DNA of 19,090 bases from DASWJQ01 sp036397095 (GTDB lineage Bacteria > Chloroflexota > Anaerolineae > Anaerolineales > E44-bin32). How positions within the stretch are numbered: the first letter of the stretch is position 1; each line of letters opens with the position of its first letter. A program made the translations under genes and the position numbers. The notes beneath the pieces were generated by a model. The model had not been told where the DNA came from, did no database searches, and was given only the letters and a program-made list of their open reading frames with translations. The DNA is taken from NCBI GenBank assembly GCA_036397095.1, contig DASWJQ010000102.1, forward strand, positions 1-19,090. Reading direction: 5' to 3'. Below are positions 6,768 to 13,461 of this stretch, piece after piece.

Positions 6768-7553
6768 CTAGCCCGCCAACAAAGGCAGGGCAACGTGCAG
6801 AATGATGTCGGCGCTGAAGTGAGCGACGATTGCCGCCAGCAGCCCGTCACGACCATACAGCCAGCCAAAGATCACACCCGGGATCCCATTGAGCAGCAAT
6901 GCCCGAGTGACCACCAGGGTTGTCAAAGGGACCACAGCCGCCGTCGCCGGCAGGTGACCTGCGCCGAACAAGATGGCGGCGACGATGTTGGCCGTCCAGA
7001 ACTGCCAAGCACCAACCACTTGTGCCCTGCTGAGCCGGGTCAGGATCCAGGCCAGCGTGCTCATCAGACCGAAGCGCAGCAGCAGCTCCTCGAAGATGCC
7101 CCCGTAGAATGAGGCCAGCAGACCCTGCCAGGCGCTGGGATTGGCACCGCTGGCTTCAAAGCCTTGGAGCACGGGCGCGAACAGAAGTGGGTCGAGCACG
7201 ACAATCACTGCGGCAGGCGCCACGCCGGCCCCCGCCCATAGGCCAAGGCGCCGGCCGGCGTTCGGCCATGGCCAACCACCTCCCCGCAGGATCCGGCGCA
7301 CTACCGGCGCACCCAGCCCAATTGGATAGCCCAGCCGCATGCCGAGCAAGATGGCAATGCCCCCCAGCACCAGGGTCTGGGCGACCGACAGCAGGATGAG
7401 GACCGGCAGCGACACTCCTAGCTCGGCAACGTCGGTCCCGGTCAGGGCCAGCGAATACGGTACGACCGCCGCCGCCCCGACGGCTGCGCCGGCCAGCAGG
7501 ACGATGAACAAACGGCCGTCCCACCAACCTCGAGGCTCGCTATGCTCCGACAT
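6768..7553 (-). CDS. CPBP family intramembrane glutamic endopeptidase
   Basis: The 261 residues are rich in membrane segments (about eight). The CPBP (Abi/CAAX prenyl protease-like) motifs are in order: EELLLR at 155-160 (EExxxR, catalytic glutamates), FGAGH at 196-200 and HFSAD at 245-249. Known relatives include the Rce1 CAAX protease and bacteriocin-associated self-immunity or processing proteins. The ATG at 7551-7553 has only a distant GGGAG upstream. It is the first gene of the operon with the SdpR-like repressor (25-bp gap) and the SdpI-like protein. That setting supports a role in immunity to, or processing of, a membrane-active peptide, but the substrate is unknown. Confidence 0.88.
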   Translation of the reverse strand: MSEHSEPRGWWDGRLFIVLLAGAAVGAAAVVPYSLALTGTDVAELGVSLPVLILLSVAQTLVLGGIAILLGMRLGYPIGLGAPVVRRILRGGGWPWPNAGRRLGLWAGAGVAPAAVIVVLDPLLFAPVLQGFEASGANPSAWQGLLASFYGGIFEELLLRFGLMSTLAWILTRLSRAQVVGAWQFWTANIVAAILFGAGHLPATAAVVPLTTLVVTRALLLNGIPGVIFGWLYGRDGLLAAIVAHFSADIILHVALPLLAG

Positions 7554-7582
7554 CCGGTTGTAACCACTCCCGATTTGTGTAT

Positions 7583-7603
7583 TTAGACCGATGTCTAATT
7601 ATA
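7583..7603 (-). promoter_or_regulatory. Operon promoter -10 with palindromic operator
   Basis: Read on the minus strand, a perfect -10 TATAAT (7598-7603) is followed at once by TTAGAC-ATCG-GTCTAA (7583-7598), a perfect 6+6 inverted repeat. The palindrome covers the predicted start of transcription, so bound repressor would block initiation. The -35 is poor, which could mean help from an activator or an extended contact. The SdpR-like protein encoded in the same operon is the obvious candidate ligand (inference). Confidence 0.7.
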
Positions 7604-7633
7604 CTACGGACTGCAGAAAAGTTGAGGGGAGGG

Positions 7634-7652
7634 CCGGCTGGCCGACAGCCGG
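7634..7652 (-). terminator. Possible terminator of the Trx-VKOR gene
   Basis: A perfect 7-bp stem (CCGGCTG at 7634-7640, complement at 7646-7652) with a 5-nt loop begins right after the stop codon on the minus strand. The following stretch is C-rich and a short T-run (AACTTTTC) comes only later, so it is a weak intrinsic terminator at best. Confidence 0.4.
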
Positions 7653-7653
7653 G

Positions 7654-8682
7654 CTAACGGTTGATTCGCTTGAGTTGCAGGGAAGCCGAGCGGCCGGGGC
7701 CGGCGCTCAGTACTAGCAGGATCGCCATCGACGTCGCCGACAACAAGCACCACAGGCAAACAGCACCAATCACGAATGGCTCGAGATAGGTCAAGTAGAC
7801 AAAGACCAGGCTGCCAAATCCAGTCAGCACCGAGACTGCCACGCGGGCCAGTAGACCCCGTACCACACCGCCAAACCCCAGTAGCCAACCAAGCGCGATC
7901 AGTCCGTAGCCGGCAACACCCAACCATGCGACCGGCAGGCCAAGCAAGGTTGCGTACTGGCTGGCTTGAACCGCCACACAATCGCCCACCGGGCCACAGA
8001 AGGCCTGCGCCTGCATCGCCTCGACCAGGGCCAAGTACAGGGCCGCCACCAGGCCGATGACCAGGGGCACGCCCAACCATGGCCAATTCCCTGCAGAGGG
8101 CGGAGGACCCGATTGCGCTGGTCGCAACCAGCGCCAGGCGGCAAAGCCCAGGCTGGCCACCAGGGCCAGCAGCACGCCGATGGCCAGGCTGCTGCCGGCC
8201 GGATCGGCTGCCGGGTTGGGTGCCTGCCCAACTGGTGCCGGCGCCACAACTGTTTGCGTAGCCTCTGGTGAGAGCCCTACCACGGCATCTTCAAGCCCGG
8301 GGACAGCCGGCCAATCGATTCCGCCGGCGCCAAGCCCCGCCTCGATCAACCCCGGCAGCTGGGCGGGGATCTCGCCCGAGCCGACCATCACATGGTCGCC
8401 GACGATCATGGTTGGCACACCCAGTCGGTCATCAGGGATGTTGAAGGCGGCAATCGCCGATTGGTACAGCGCCTGCCCCTCCGGCTGGGTGACATCGACG
8501 TAGAGCACCAGAAACTGCCCGCCGTAGGTCTCGGCCAGAGGCGGCAAGACCTCCTGAATGACATAGTGACAGTGAGGGCAAGTCGGAGAGTAGTACAGCA
8601 CGGCGTGCACGGCGGGCGACTGGGCCGTGGCCTGCGCCGGGATGAGGACAAGCAGACAAACGAACAGGAGAAGCTGACGCAT
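7654..8682 (-). CDS. Thioredoxin-like / VKOR fusion protein
   Basis: The ATG at 8680-8682 is used (GAGG 8 nt upstream, then a clear signal segment MRQLLLFVCLLVLIPAQATA), giving 342 residues. Residues about 25-130 are a thioredoxin-like domain outside the membrane, with active site CPHC (35-38) and cis-proline in GVPT (88-91). A linker and a membrane helix (163-184) follow. The VKOR domain (about 200-330) has the loop cysteines Cys229 and Cys235 (CGPVGDC) and the membrane active site CLWC (309-312). VKOR reoxidises the thioredoxin-like partner and passes electrons to quinone, so one chain can form disulfides in exported proteins. The order is Trx first, then VKOR; the best-known fusions (cyanobacteria) have VKOR first. 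The many cysteine-containing exported proteins nearby are plausible clients. Confidence 0.9.
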   Translation of the reverse strand: MRQLLLFVCLLVLIPAQATAQSPAVHAVLYYSPTCPHCHYVIQEVLPPLAETYGGQFLVLYVDVTQPEGQALYQSAIAAFNIPDDRLGVPTMIVGDHVMVGSGEIPAQLPGLIEAGLGAGGIDWPAVPGLEDAVVGLSPEATQTVVAPAPVGQAPNPAADPAGSSLAIGVLLALVASLGFAAWRWLRPAQSGPPPSAGNWPWLGVPLVIGLVAALYLALVEAMQAQAFCGPVGDCVAVQASQYATLLGLPVAWLGVAGYGLIALGWLLGFGGVVRGLLARVAVSVLTGFGSLVFVYLTYLEPFVIGAVCLWCLLSATSMAILLVLSAGPGRSASLQLKRINR

Positions 8683-8713
8683 GCTGGAAACCTCGGGGTT
8701 CGATGCCGGCCGC

Positions 8714-8719
8714 ATTGTA
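8714..8719 (-). promoter_or_regulatory. Candidate -10 for the Trx-VKOR gene
   Basis: TACAAT on the minus strand lies 31 nt before the ATG at 8682 and is the same hexamer as in the tRNA-Glu and SPFH-like promoters. No convincing -35 is seen; that region runs into the composite inverted repeat. Confidence 0.35.
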
Positions 8720-8727
8720 ACTGCTAG

Positions 8728-8892
8728 AACCACGAAGCCATGAAGGTCACAAAGGAATCAAAGAGGGACACAAAGAAGAAATCCTGTCAGTCATCAGCTC
8801 TCAGTTCCATGCTGACCGCTGAAGGCTGCGAGCTGACAGCTGTTCTTCGTGTCCCCTCTTGATTCCTTTGTGACCTTGGTGTCTTGGTGGTT
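8728..8892. repeat. 165-bp composite inverted repeat
   Basis: Two 50-nt arms (8728-8777 and 8843-8892) are inverted copies matching at 42 of 50 positions, with an unbroken identical core AAGGTCACAAAGGAATCAA. The 65-nt centre holds a second inverted pair (CTGTCAG 8784-8790, CTGACAG 8833-8839). The right arm overlaps the stop codon of the small acidic gene and the left arm ends 45 nt before the Trx-VKOR start. The arms show loose 'ACCAAGG/ACAAAGG' periodicity, like an intergenic repeat type frequent in environmental genomes. In RNA it would fold into a long hairpin. Confidence 0.75.
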
Positions 8893-9178
8893 AGTCCACT
8901 TCCTCAAGGTACGACCGCTGCTGCCAGTCGTAGGGATAGTTCTGTCGGGCCCACTTCCGCACCAACCGGGTGAAGACGTCGACCGTGATTGCCTGTTCGC
9001 CCAGCAGTGGATACACATCATCCTTCACCACGTTGTGGAAGGGCTTGCCGCCGAATTCGTTCGCCACAATTTTGGCCTCGAGGTCGGCCAGGCGTCGCTC
9101 GATTTCCTGCTGGCTCATCCCCTGCTCTTCGGCCTCAACCGGGGCGTCAGCGGTCGGCTCTTGTTCTTCAGCCATCAT
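8891..9178 (-). CDS. Small acidic protein of unknown function
   Basis: The ATG at 9176-9178 is taken because AGGAGGAGG lies about 9 nt upstream, giving 95 residues; a GTG at 9184 is too close to it. The N-terminus is acidic and probably disordered (EEQEPTADAPVEAEEQ). A helix with coiled-coil character follows (QQEIERRLADLEAKIVANEF). The C-terminal half is a mixed Trp/Tyr-rich segment (VRKWARQNYPYDWQQRSY). No family is recognised. It follows the Roadblock gene by 57 bp on the same strand and may share its transcript. Its stop codon falls in the right arm of the composite inverted repeat, which may therefore act as its 3' end. Confidence 0.75.
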   Translation of the reverse strand: MMAEEQEPTADAPVEAEEQGMSQQEIERRLADLEAKIVANEFGGKPFHNVVKDDVYPLLGEQAITVDVFTRLVRKWARQNYPYDWQQRSYLEEVD

Positions 9179-9235
9179 GCGCACCTACCTCCTCCTGATG
9201 GATTGGCAGCTACCTGGTGTCCATTGTGGCTCAAA

Positions 9236-9622
9236 TCAACCAAAGCGGCGTTGCAGTGCCTGGAGCAATTCGGGCACCCACTTGCTCAATGGTCGAAACG
9301 TGGCTTGGGCGGCAACTGTCGGGTCCAACCCGATCGACAGCAGACGGTCGGGGGTGAGTACCACCGCCAGATACTGTCGTTTTGATCCTGCAACATTGGC
9401 ATAACGCAGCCGGCCGCCGTCCACCTCTTCCATCACCCGGTCCCCGAGCCCAACCACGGCGGCGGTCATCGCCGACACCCGCTCCTCCTCGACGACCGGA
9501 TTTTCGGGCACACATGACAGCACCAGGCCCTGGTCATCGACCAGCGCAACCCAGTGCGGGTTGGGAAGCTCGGCCGCCAGCTCCGTTAGTACGCGTTCCA
9601 ATTCGGACTGTCGTGTGGCCAC
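9236..9622 (-). CDS. Roadblock/LC7 domain protein
   Basis: The 128 residues match a single Roadblock/LC7 domain. The first helix is ELERVLTELAAELPN. The central strand pair is WVALVDDQGLVLSCVP, followed by the helix VSAMTAAVVGLGDRVMEEV. The second strand set is YANVAGSKRQYLAVVLTPDRLLSIGL. Bacterial members often control Ras-like MglA-type GTPases or serve as dimerising platforms; none of these GTPases is in the window. Start is GTG at 9620-9622 with AAGGA upstream. It is transcribed divergently from the SPFH-like pair, with both starts within 150 bp. Confidence 0.85.
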   Translation of the reverse strand: MATRQSELERVLTELAAELPNPHWVALVDDQGLVLSCVPENPVVEEERVSAMTAAVVGLGDRVMEEVDGGRLRYANVAGSKRQYLAVVLTPDRLLSIGLDPTVAAQATFRPLSKWVPELLQALQRRFG

Positions 9623-9732
9623 AGAAGTTTTCCTTGGGGACTTTGACGGCTCGGCCGATGCATGCCTAGGTTACCTGTCCGCACCAGCTTTGGCAAGACG
9701 CCCGAGGTCACCTGCGCCCGAGCCCGGCTGAT

Positions 9733-9770
9733 TTGCCAGCGCCTGAGCCTCCGAATACAATCCTCGCAGA
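9733..9770 (+). promoter_or_regulatory. Promoter giving a probable leaderless mRNA
   Basis: TTGCCA (9733-9738), a 17-bp spacer and TACAAT (9756-9761) form a good sigma-70-type promoter. The ATG at 9770 is 8 nt beyond the -10, where transcription should begin, and has no ribosome binding site. On the opposite strand another TTGCCA (complement of 9691-9696) with a weak -10 around 9668-9673 could serve the Roadblock gene. Confidence 0.65.
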
Positions 9771-11089
9771 TGGACCTTGTGCCGTTTCACCGACGCCCGG
9801 TTGTCCGGACTGTTGCCGGTGCACTACTTTGGCTGGTTGTCTACCTGGTCGTCCTGCGACTGGCCGGTCCCAGCAGCCGTTCCCTGGCTATCCTGTTCGA
9901 CCTCGGTTTGTTCGTGTCGGCCTTCGTCGTCATCGTTGCCCTGGCTTCGCAGTTCGTACTGCCGGTGCAAACCTGGTCCGATCGTTCGGCCGCTCTTCAG
10001 CGACTGCTCGACTATGCGCTCGGCAGCCGCGGCCCGGTACTCTTCTTGCGCAACGGTCAAACGATTGAGTCGAAAGGTGAGCGCTCGCGGCGCGGCCCCG
10101 GCGTCCTTTTAGCGGACACGACCAGCGCCGGTGTGCTGCGCACCGAAACTCGCTTCACGCGGGCGGTCGGTCCCGGGGTCACCTTCACCGCCCCGGGGGA
10201 ACGACTGGCCGACAGCCTCGACCTGCGCCCGCAGGTCAGACTCATCGAGGGTCGGCGTTCAACTGGCGATACCACGCCGGACAGCCAGCCGGACCCAACC
10301 GCGCTGACCGAGGACGGAATCCAAGTTTCGGCCGACCTCAGGGCCACCTTCATGCTCGACCCTGGCCACGTGTCAGCACCACGACGGGGTCAGTTCCCGC
10401 ACCTTCCACCCTACGAATTCAACCCGCGGGCGGCTGAGCGGGCCGTCTATGGCCACGCCTACCGCGGTGGACAACAAACCCATTGGTCCGACCTGCCCTT
10501 GCTCCTGGCCGTCGATGTCTGGCGCGAGCAGGTCAAGCGCTGGCGGCTCGAGGATCTACTGACTGGCGGGGGCGACGGGCCATCCCCTTTGGCCCAGATT
10601 GAGGCTGCTCTCGAGGCCCGTTTGGTGATCTCGACCGAACACACAGAGGGCGGCCAGGCAACCCCGACCCGCGAGATGGATGTGCTGCGCCGTCGTGGCA
10701 TCCGCGTGCTGCGCATCGAGGTTGCCGGGCTACATGTGCCGGCCGAGGTGCGCGAAGAGCACCTGCGCCGCTGGCGGGAGGAATGGGGCAGTGCCGTCGA
10801 AGAAGGTGTGCTCGAGGCTCGTGGCCGGGGCCAAGAAGCCCGCTGGCAGGGCGAGTTGGAGGGTCAGCGGGCACTGCTGCGTGAGGTAACCCACAGCTTG
10901 CGGGCCGAACTTTCCCACGGCGGGCGGCCCGGACGGCGCGACACGCTCACATTCCTGCTTGAGGATGGCAAACGTCTGCTGGCGGAGCCAGGATTGTTGG
11001 CCGATACGGGGGCCTTATCCGACCACCTACGCCAGCTGGCCGACGAAGTCCGCCGGCTTGGGCCGGATGGACGCGGGGGCGAGTCCTAG
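9770..11089 (+). CDS. Membrane protein with SPFH/band-7-like domain (first of a pair)
   Basis: The frame opens at 9662 but the promoter overlaps that stretch, so the ATG at 9770 is chosen (439 residues). Two membrane helices lie at about 13-32 and 38-64. A band-7/SPFH-like domain follows at about 107-330: GPGVLLADTTSAGVLRT, then AVGPGVTFTAPGERLADSLD (133-152), TEDGIQVSADLRATFMLD (180-197) and RVLRIEVAGLHVP. This matches the order seen in prohibitin/stomatin proteins. A charged helical tail ends the chain (325-435), with many Arg/Glu residues. SPFH proteins assemble into large membrane rings that organise proteases and lipids. The second SPFH-like gene starts 3 bp after this stop, suggesting a hetero-oligomer. 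Function is unknown. Confidence 0.75.
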   Translation: MDLVPFHRRPVVRTVAGALLWLVVYLVVLRLAGPSSRSLAILFDLGLFVSAFVVIVALASQFVLPVQTWSDRSAALQRLLDYALGSRGPVLFLRNGQTIESKGERSRRGPGVLLADTTSAGVLRTETRFTRAVGPGVTFTAPGERLADSLDLRPQVRLIEGRRSTGDTTPDSQPDPTALTEDGIQVSADLRATFMLDPGHVSAPRRGQFPHLPPYEFNPRAAERAVYGHAYRGGQQTHWSDLPLLLAVDVWREQVKRWRLEDLLTGGGDGPSPLAQIEAALEARLVISTEHTEGGQATPTREMDVLRRRGIRVLRIEVAGLHVPAEVREEHLRRWREEWGSAVEEGVLEARGRGQEARWQGELEGQRALLREVTHSLRAELSHGGRPGRRDTLTFLLEDGKRLLAEPGLLADTGALSDHLRQLADEVRRLGPDGRGGES

Positions 11090-11092
11090 TCG

Positions 11093-12508
11093 ATGCGCCA
11101 GAATGCACTTAGCACTCGCCGGGCTGCCGGAGGACTGCTCGAAAACTCGCTTGCGCTGCTGCTGGCCCGCGATCAGCACGGTGCCCGCCTGCGAGCTATC
11201 GTCTTCGGTGTAGGTTTGGGCGTGTACTGGCTGTCCCTGGCTTTCTTCGCCGATTTTCCACGCGTGCTGCCCGAGAGCTGGCTTCGCCAGCTGGTCTTCC
11301 CGCTCAATGTCATGTTGGATTTGGTGACTTCGTTGCTGGCGCCGGCCGTTCTGCTTCACCTGCTGCCCGTTGTCGCCGCCTCCTGGCTGGCACTACGACT
11401 GGCCTGCCACTACCTGGCCGACCTTTTTGAGCTCGACTCGCCCTCGATCGCCGAACGATACTTGCTGGCCTCGATCGCCGGGTTGGGTTACGACACCCTG
11501 CATGTGTCCCAGGCCGACATCAGCTTGCTCAACCAGGCAAGCCCGCTTTTGCGCATTGGCGGGCCGGCCTACCTGCAGGTCCACCTTGGTCACGCCGTTG
11601 TGATGGAGACAGCCGCTGGACTGCCCCGGGTGTATGGCCCCGAGCAAAAGCGTTTTGTCGAGGGCTTCGAGCGCTTGCGCGACGTGATTGATCTGCGCGA
11701 CCAGTTGCGCGAGTTGAAACAGGTCCGGGCCGTCACGGCCGACGGCATGGAGGTGATCGCCAGCGACGTTCAAATGATGTTCCGCGTGTTTGGCGGAGGC
11801 CAAGAACGCAGCCTGGAAGCTCCCTACCCCTACACGGAGGGCGCTATCCGGCGCCTGGTCTATGGTCGAACGGTTGGGCCCGGCGGCACCGGCAACTGGA
11901 CGGAGGAGCTGACCGACCTGGCGGTGGCGGAGATCCGTTCCTTTGTTGGCGACCTGACCCTCGAAGCCTTCCTGGCGCTGCAGCCGGAAGCCGACCAGTC
12001 CAGCACCGGGGCGGAGGATGCCCGCCGCACTTTCCACATCCCGCGCCACAAACTGACCGAACGCTTCCACACAAGCCAGGCTAAGCAGCGTCTTCAGGAG
12101 CATGGCCTGGAGTTGGATTGGGTCGGGGTCGGCACCTGGGAGATCGGTCAGGCGGATGAAGCCGGCGCCGTCAGCATTGGCAAGACCATCGTTGGCGCCT
12201 GGCAGAACCTGCAACGAAGCCGCCTGCTGCGCTCACCCACGTACTTGACCCGGCAGCAAGAGCGCGGCTACCAGGACGGCATCTCGCGGCCCTTGGAAAG
12301 CTGGGTGGCGCTGTGGCGCAGCGACGAATTCCCCGGCCGCCACCGGGTATGGTCCCTGCTCAACCACATCAACCGCCAACTGCGCCAGATTCATGACAAC
12401 CTGCCGCCCGACGATCCGCTCGATAACGTGCCGGTCGATCTGCCCGCCGCCCTGGACCACCTGGCCCAATTCGCGAATCCCCAAAGGCTGGGCGGCCCCA
12501 ATCCGTGA
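11093..12508 (+). CDS. Membrane protein with SPFH-like domain (second of a pair)
   Basis: This 471-residue protein begins 3 bp after the previous stop. Membrane helices are at about 34-53 and 66-106. From about 150 it parallels the first protein: PLLRIGGPAYLQVHLGHAVV and the cue ELKQVRAVTADGMEVIASDV (207-226), where band-7 proteins have their 'DG..V' strand. A helical, charged C-terminal half follows (about 255-470) and includes KLTERFHTSQAKQRLQEHGL. The two proteins differ too much to be recent duplicates but share a layout. The gene overlaps the next, psuK, by 4 bp (GTGA). The family call rests on motif layout only and is weaker than for its partner. Confidence 0.65.
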   Translation: MRQNALSTRRAAGGLLENSLALLLARDQHGARLRAIVFGVGLGVYWLSLAFFADFPRVLPESWLRQLVFPLNVMLDLVTSLLAPAVLLHLLPVVAASWLALRLACHYLADLFELDSPSIAERYLLASIAGLGYDTLHVSQADISLLNQASPLLRIGGPAYLQVHLGHAVVMETAAGLPRVYGPEQKRFVEGFERLRDVIDLRDQLRELKQVRAVTADGMEVIASDVQMMFRVFGGGQERSLEAPYPYTEGAIRRLVYGRTVGPGGTGNWTEELTDLAVAEIRSFVGDLTLEAFLALQPEADQSSTGAEDARRTFHIPRHKLTERFHTSQAKQRLQEHGLELDWVGVGTWEIGQADEAGAVSIGKTIVGAWQNLQRSRLLRSPTYLTRQQERGYQDGISRPLESWVALWRSDEFPGRHRVWSLLNHINRQLRQIHDNLPPDDPLDNVPVDLPAALDHLAQFANPQRLGGPNP

Positions 12509-13449
12509 GGCGTGCCGGCTTCCGCCAGGGGCCCGTGCTCGTGCTTGGCGCCGCCGGCATCGACATCGTCGGCCGTGCCAGCGCTGACCTTCAGACGGGC
12601 ACCTCTAACCCGGGCCAACTGCGCATCTCGCATGGCGGTGTAGCCCGCAATGTGGCCGAGAACCTGGCGCATCTGGGCACCGACACGATCCTGCTGACCG
12701 CCGTCGGTGATGACGCCCTTGGCCATCAGATTCTGGCCCGAGCCGAGGGCGAAGGGGTGGACATCGCCTCGGCCATCATCCAACCCGACCAGCAAACGGG
12801 CGCCTACCTTGCGCTGCTCGACCGCAAAGGCAACCTGGTCCAGGGTCTGGATGACATGTCGGTCATTGCCGCCATTACGCCCGAGGCTGTGCACCAGCGG
12901 GGAGCCCTTTTCCGCCAGGCCAGTGTGCTGGTGATGGACGCCAACCTGCCCGAGGCCGCCTTTCAGTCCGCTTTTGAGCTGGCTGCCGCCGAGGATTTGC
13001 CGGTGGCGGTCGACCCGACGACACGCGCCCTCAGCCCGCGGATCCGGCCGCACTTGAGCTCGCTGTGGCTGGTGTCAGCCAATGAGCGCGAGGCACAGGC
13101 CCTTCTGCCCGGAACCGAGATCGACAGCGATCCAGCCAACGCCGTCACGGCCGCCCGCCAGTTGGTGGCGCTGGGCGCCGAGATGGCCATGATTACCCTG
13201 GCCGAATTCGGAGTAGCCTACGCCGCCACGGAAGGCAGCGGGCACATCCCGGCTGTCAAGACCGACATCGTCGACCCGACCGGAGCCGGCGACGCGCTGC
13301 TGGCGACGGTGGTATTTGGGCTGCTCAACGACATCCCCCTGGACGAAGCCGTCCGCCTGGGCGTGACTGCCGCCGCCCTGACTCTGCGCACCCGCGACAG
13401 CGTCGTGCCCGATTTGTCGCTAGAACGCCTGTATGACCAGTTGGTCTGA
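12505..13449 (+). CDS. psuK: Pseudouridine kinase (PfkB family)
   Basis: The 314 residues show the PfkB sugar-kinase fold. Motifs include VLVLGAAGIDIVGRA (N-terminal strand), GGVARNVAENLAHLG (44-58, PfkB signature 1, close to PsuK proteins) and SANEREAQAL (191-200). The C-terminal signature DPTGAGDA (257-264) carries catalytic base Asp263. PsuK phosphorylates pseudouridine at the 5' position using ATP, and PsuG then splits the C-C bond. The neighbouring psuG makes this assignment much firmer than sequence alone. Start is GTG, overlapping the stop of the SPFH-like gene in GTGA, so translation is probably coupled. Confidence 0.9.
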   Translation: MRRAGFRQGPVLVLGAAGIDIVGRASADLQTGTSNPGQLRISHGGVARNVAENLAHLGTDTILLTAVGDDALGHQILARAEGEGVDIASAIIQPDQQTGAYLALLDRKGNLVQGLDDMSVIAAITPEAVHQRGALFRQASVLVMDANLPEAAFQSAFELAAAEDLPVAVDPTTRALSPRIRPHLSSLWLVSANEREAQALLPGTEIDSDPANAVTAARQLVALGAEMAMITLAEFGVAYAATEGSGHIPAVKTDIVDPTGAGDALLATVVFGLLNDIPLDEAVRLGVTAAALTLRTRDSVVPDLSLERLYDQLV

Positions 13450-13461
13450 GCCACCTGCCCC

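Noticed and set aside
5806..7553. Search for an SdpC-like toxin or SdpAB maturation genes around the SdpI-like gene
   Set aside because: No small Cys-containing secreted peptide or maturation gene is found on either strand here; only the immunity and regulator side is present.
9662..9769. 36-residue N-terminal extension of the first SPFH-like protein
   Set aside because: The stretch contains the -35 and -10 of the promoter and reads as an Arg/Ser-rich non-membrane sequence before a good start with typical membrane helices.
11393..12214. 273-residue minus-strand reading frame opposite the second SPFH-like gene
   Set aside because: Long antisense frames are expected at this G+C content; no ribosome binding site or domain is seen, and the plus frame fits a tight operon.
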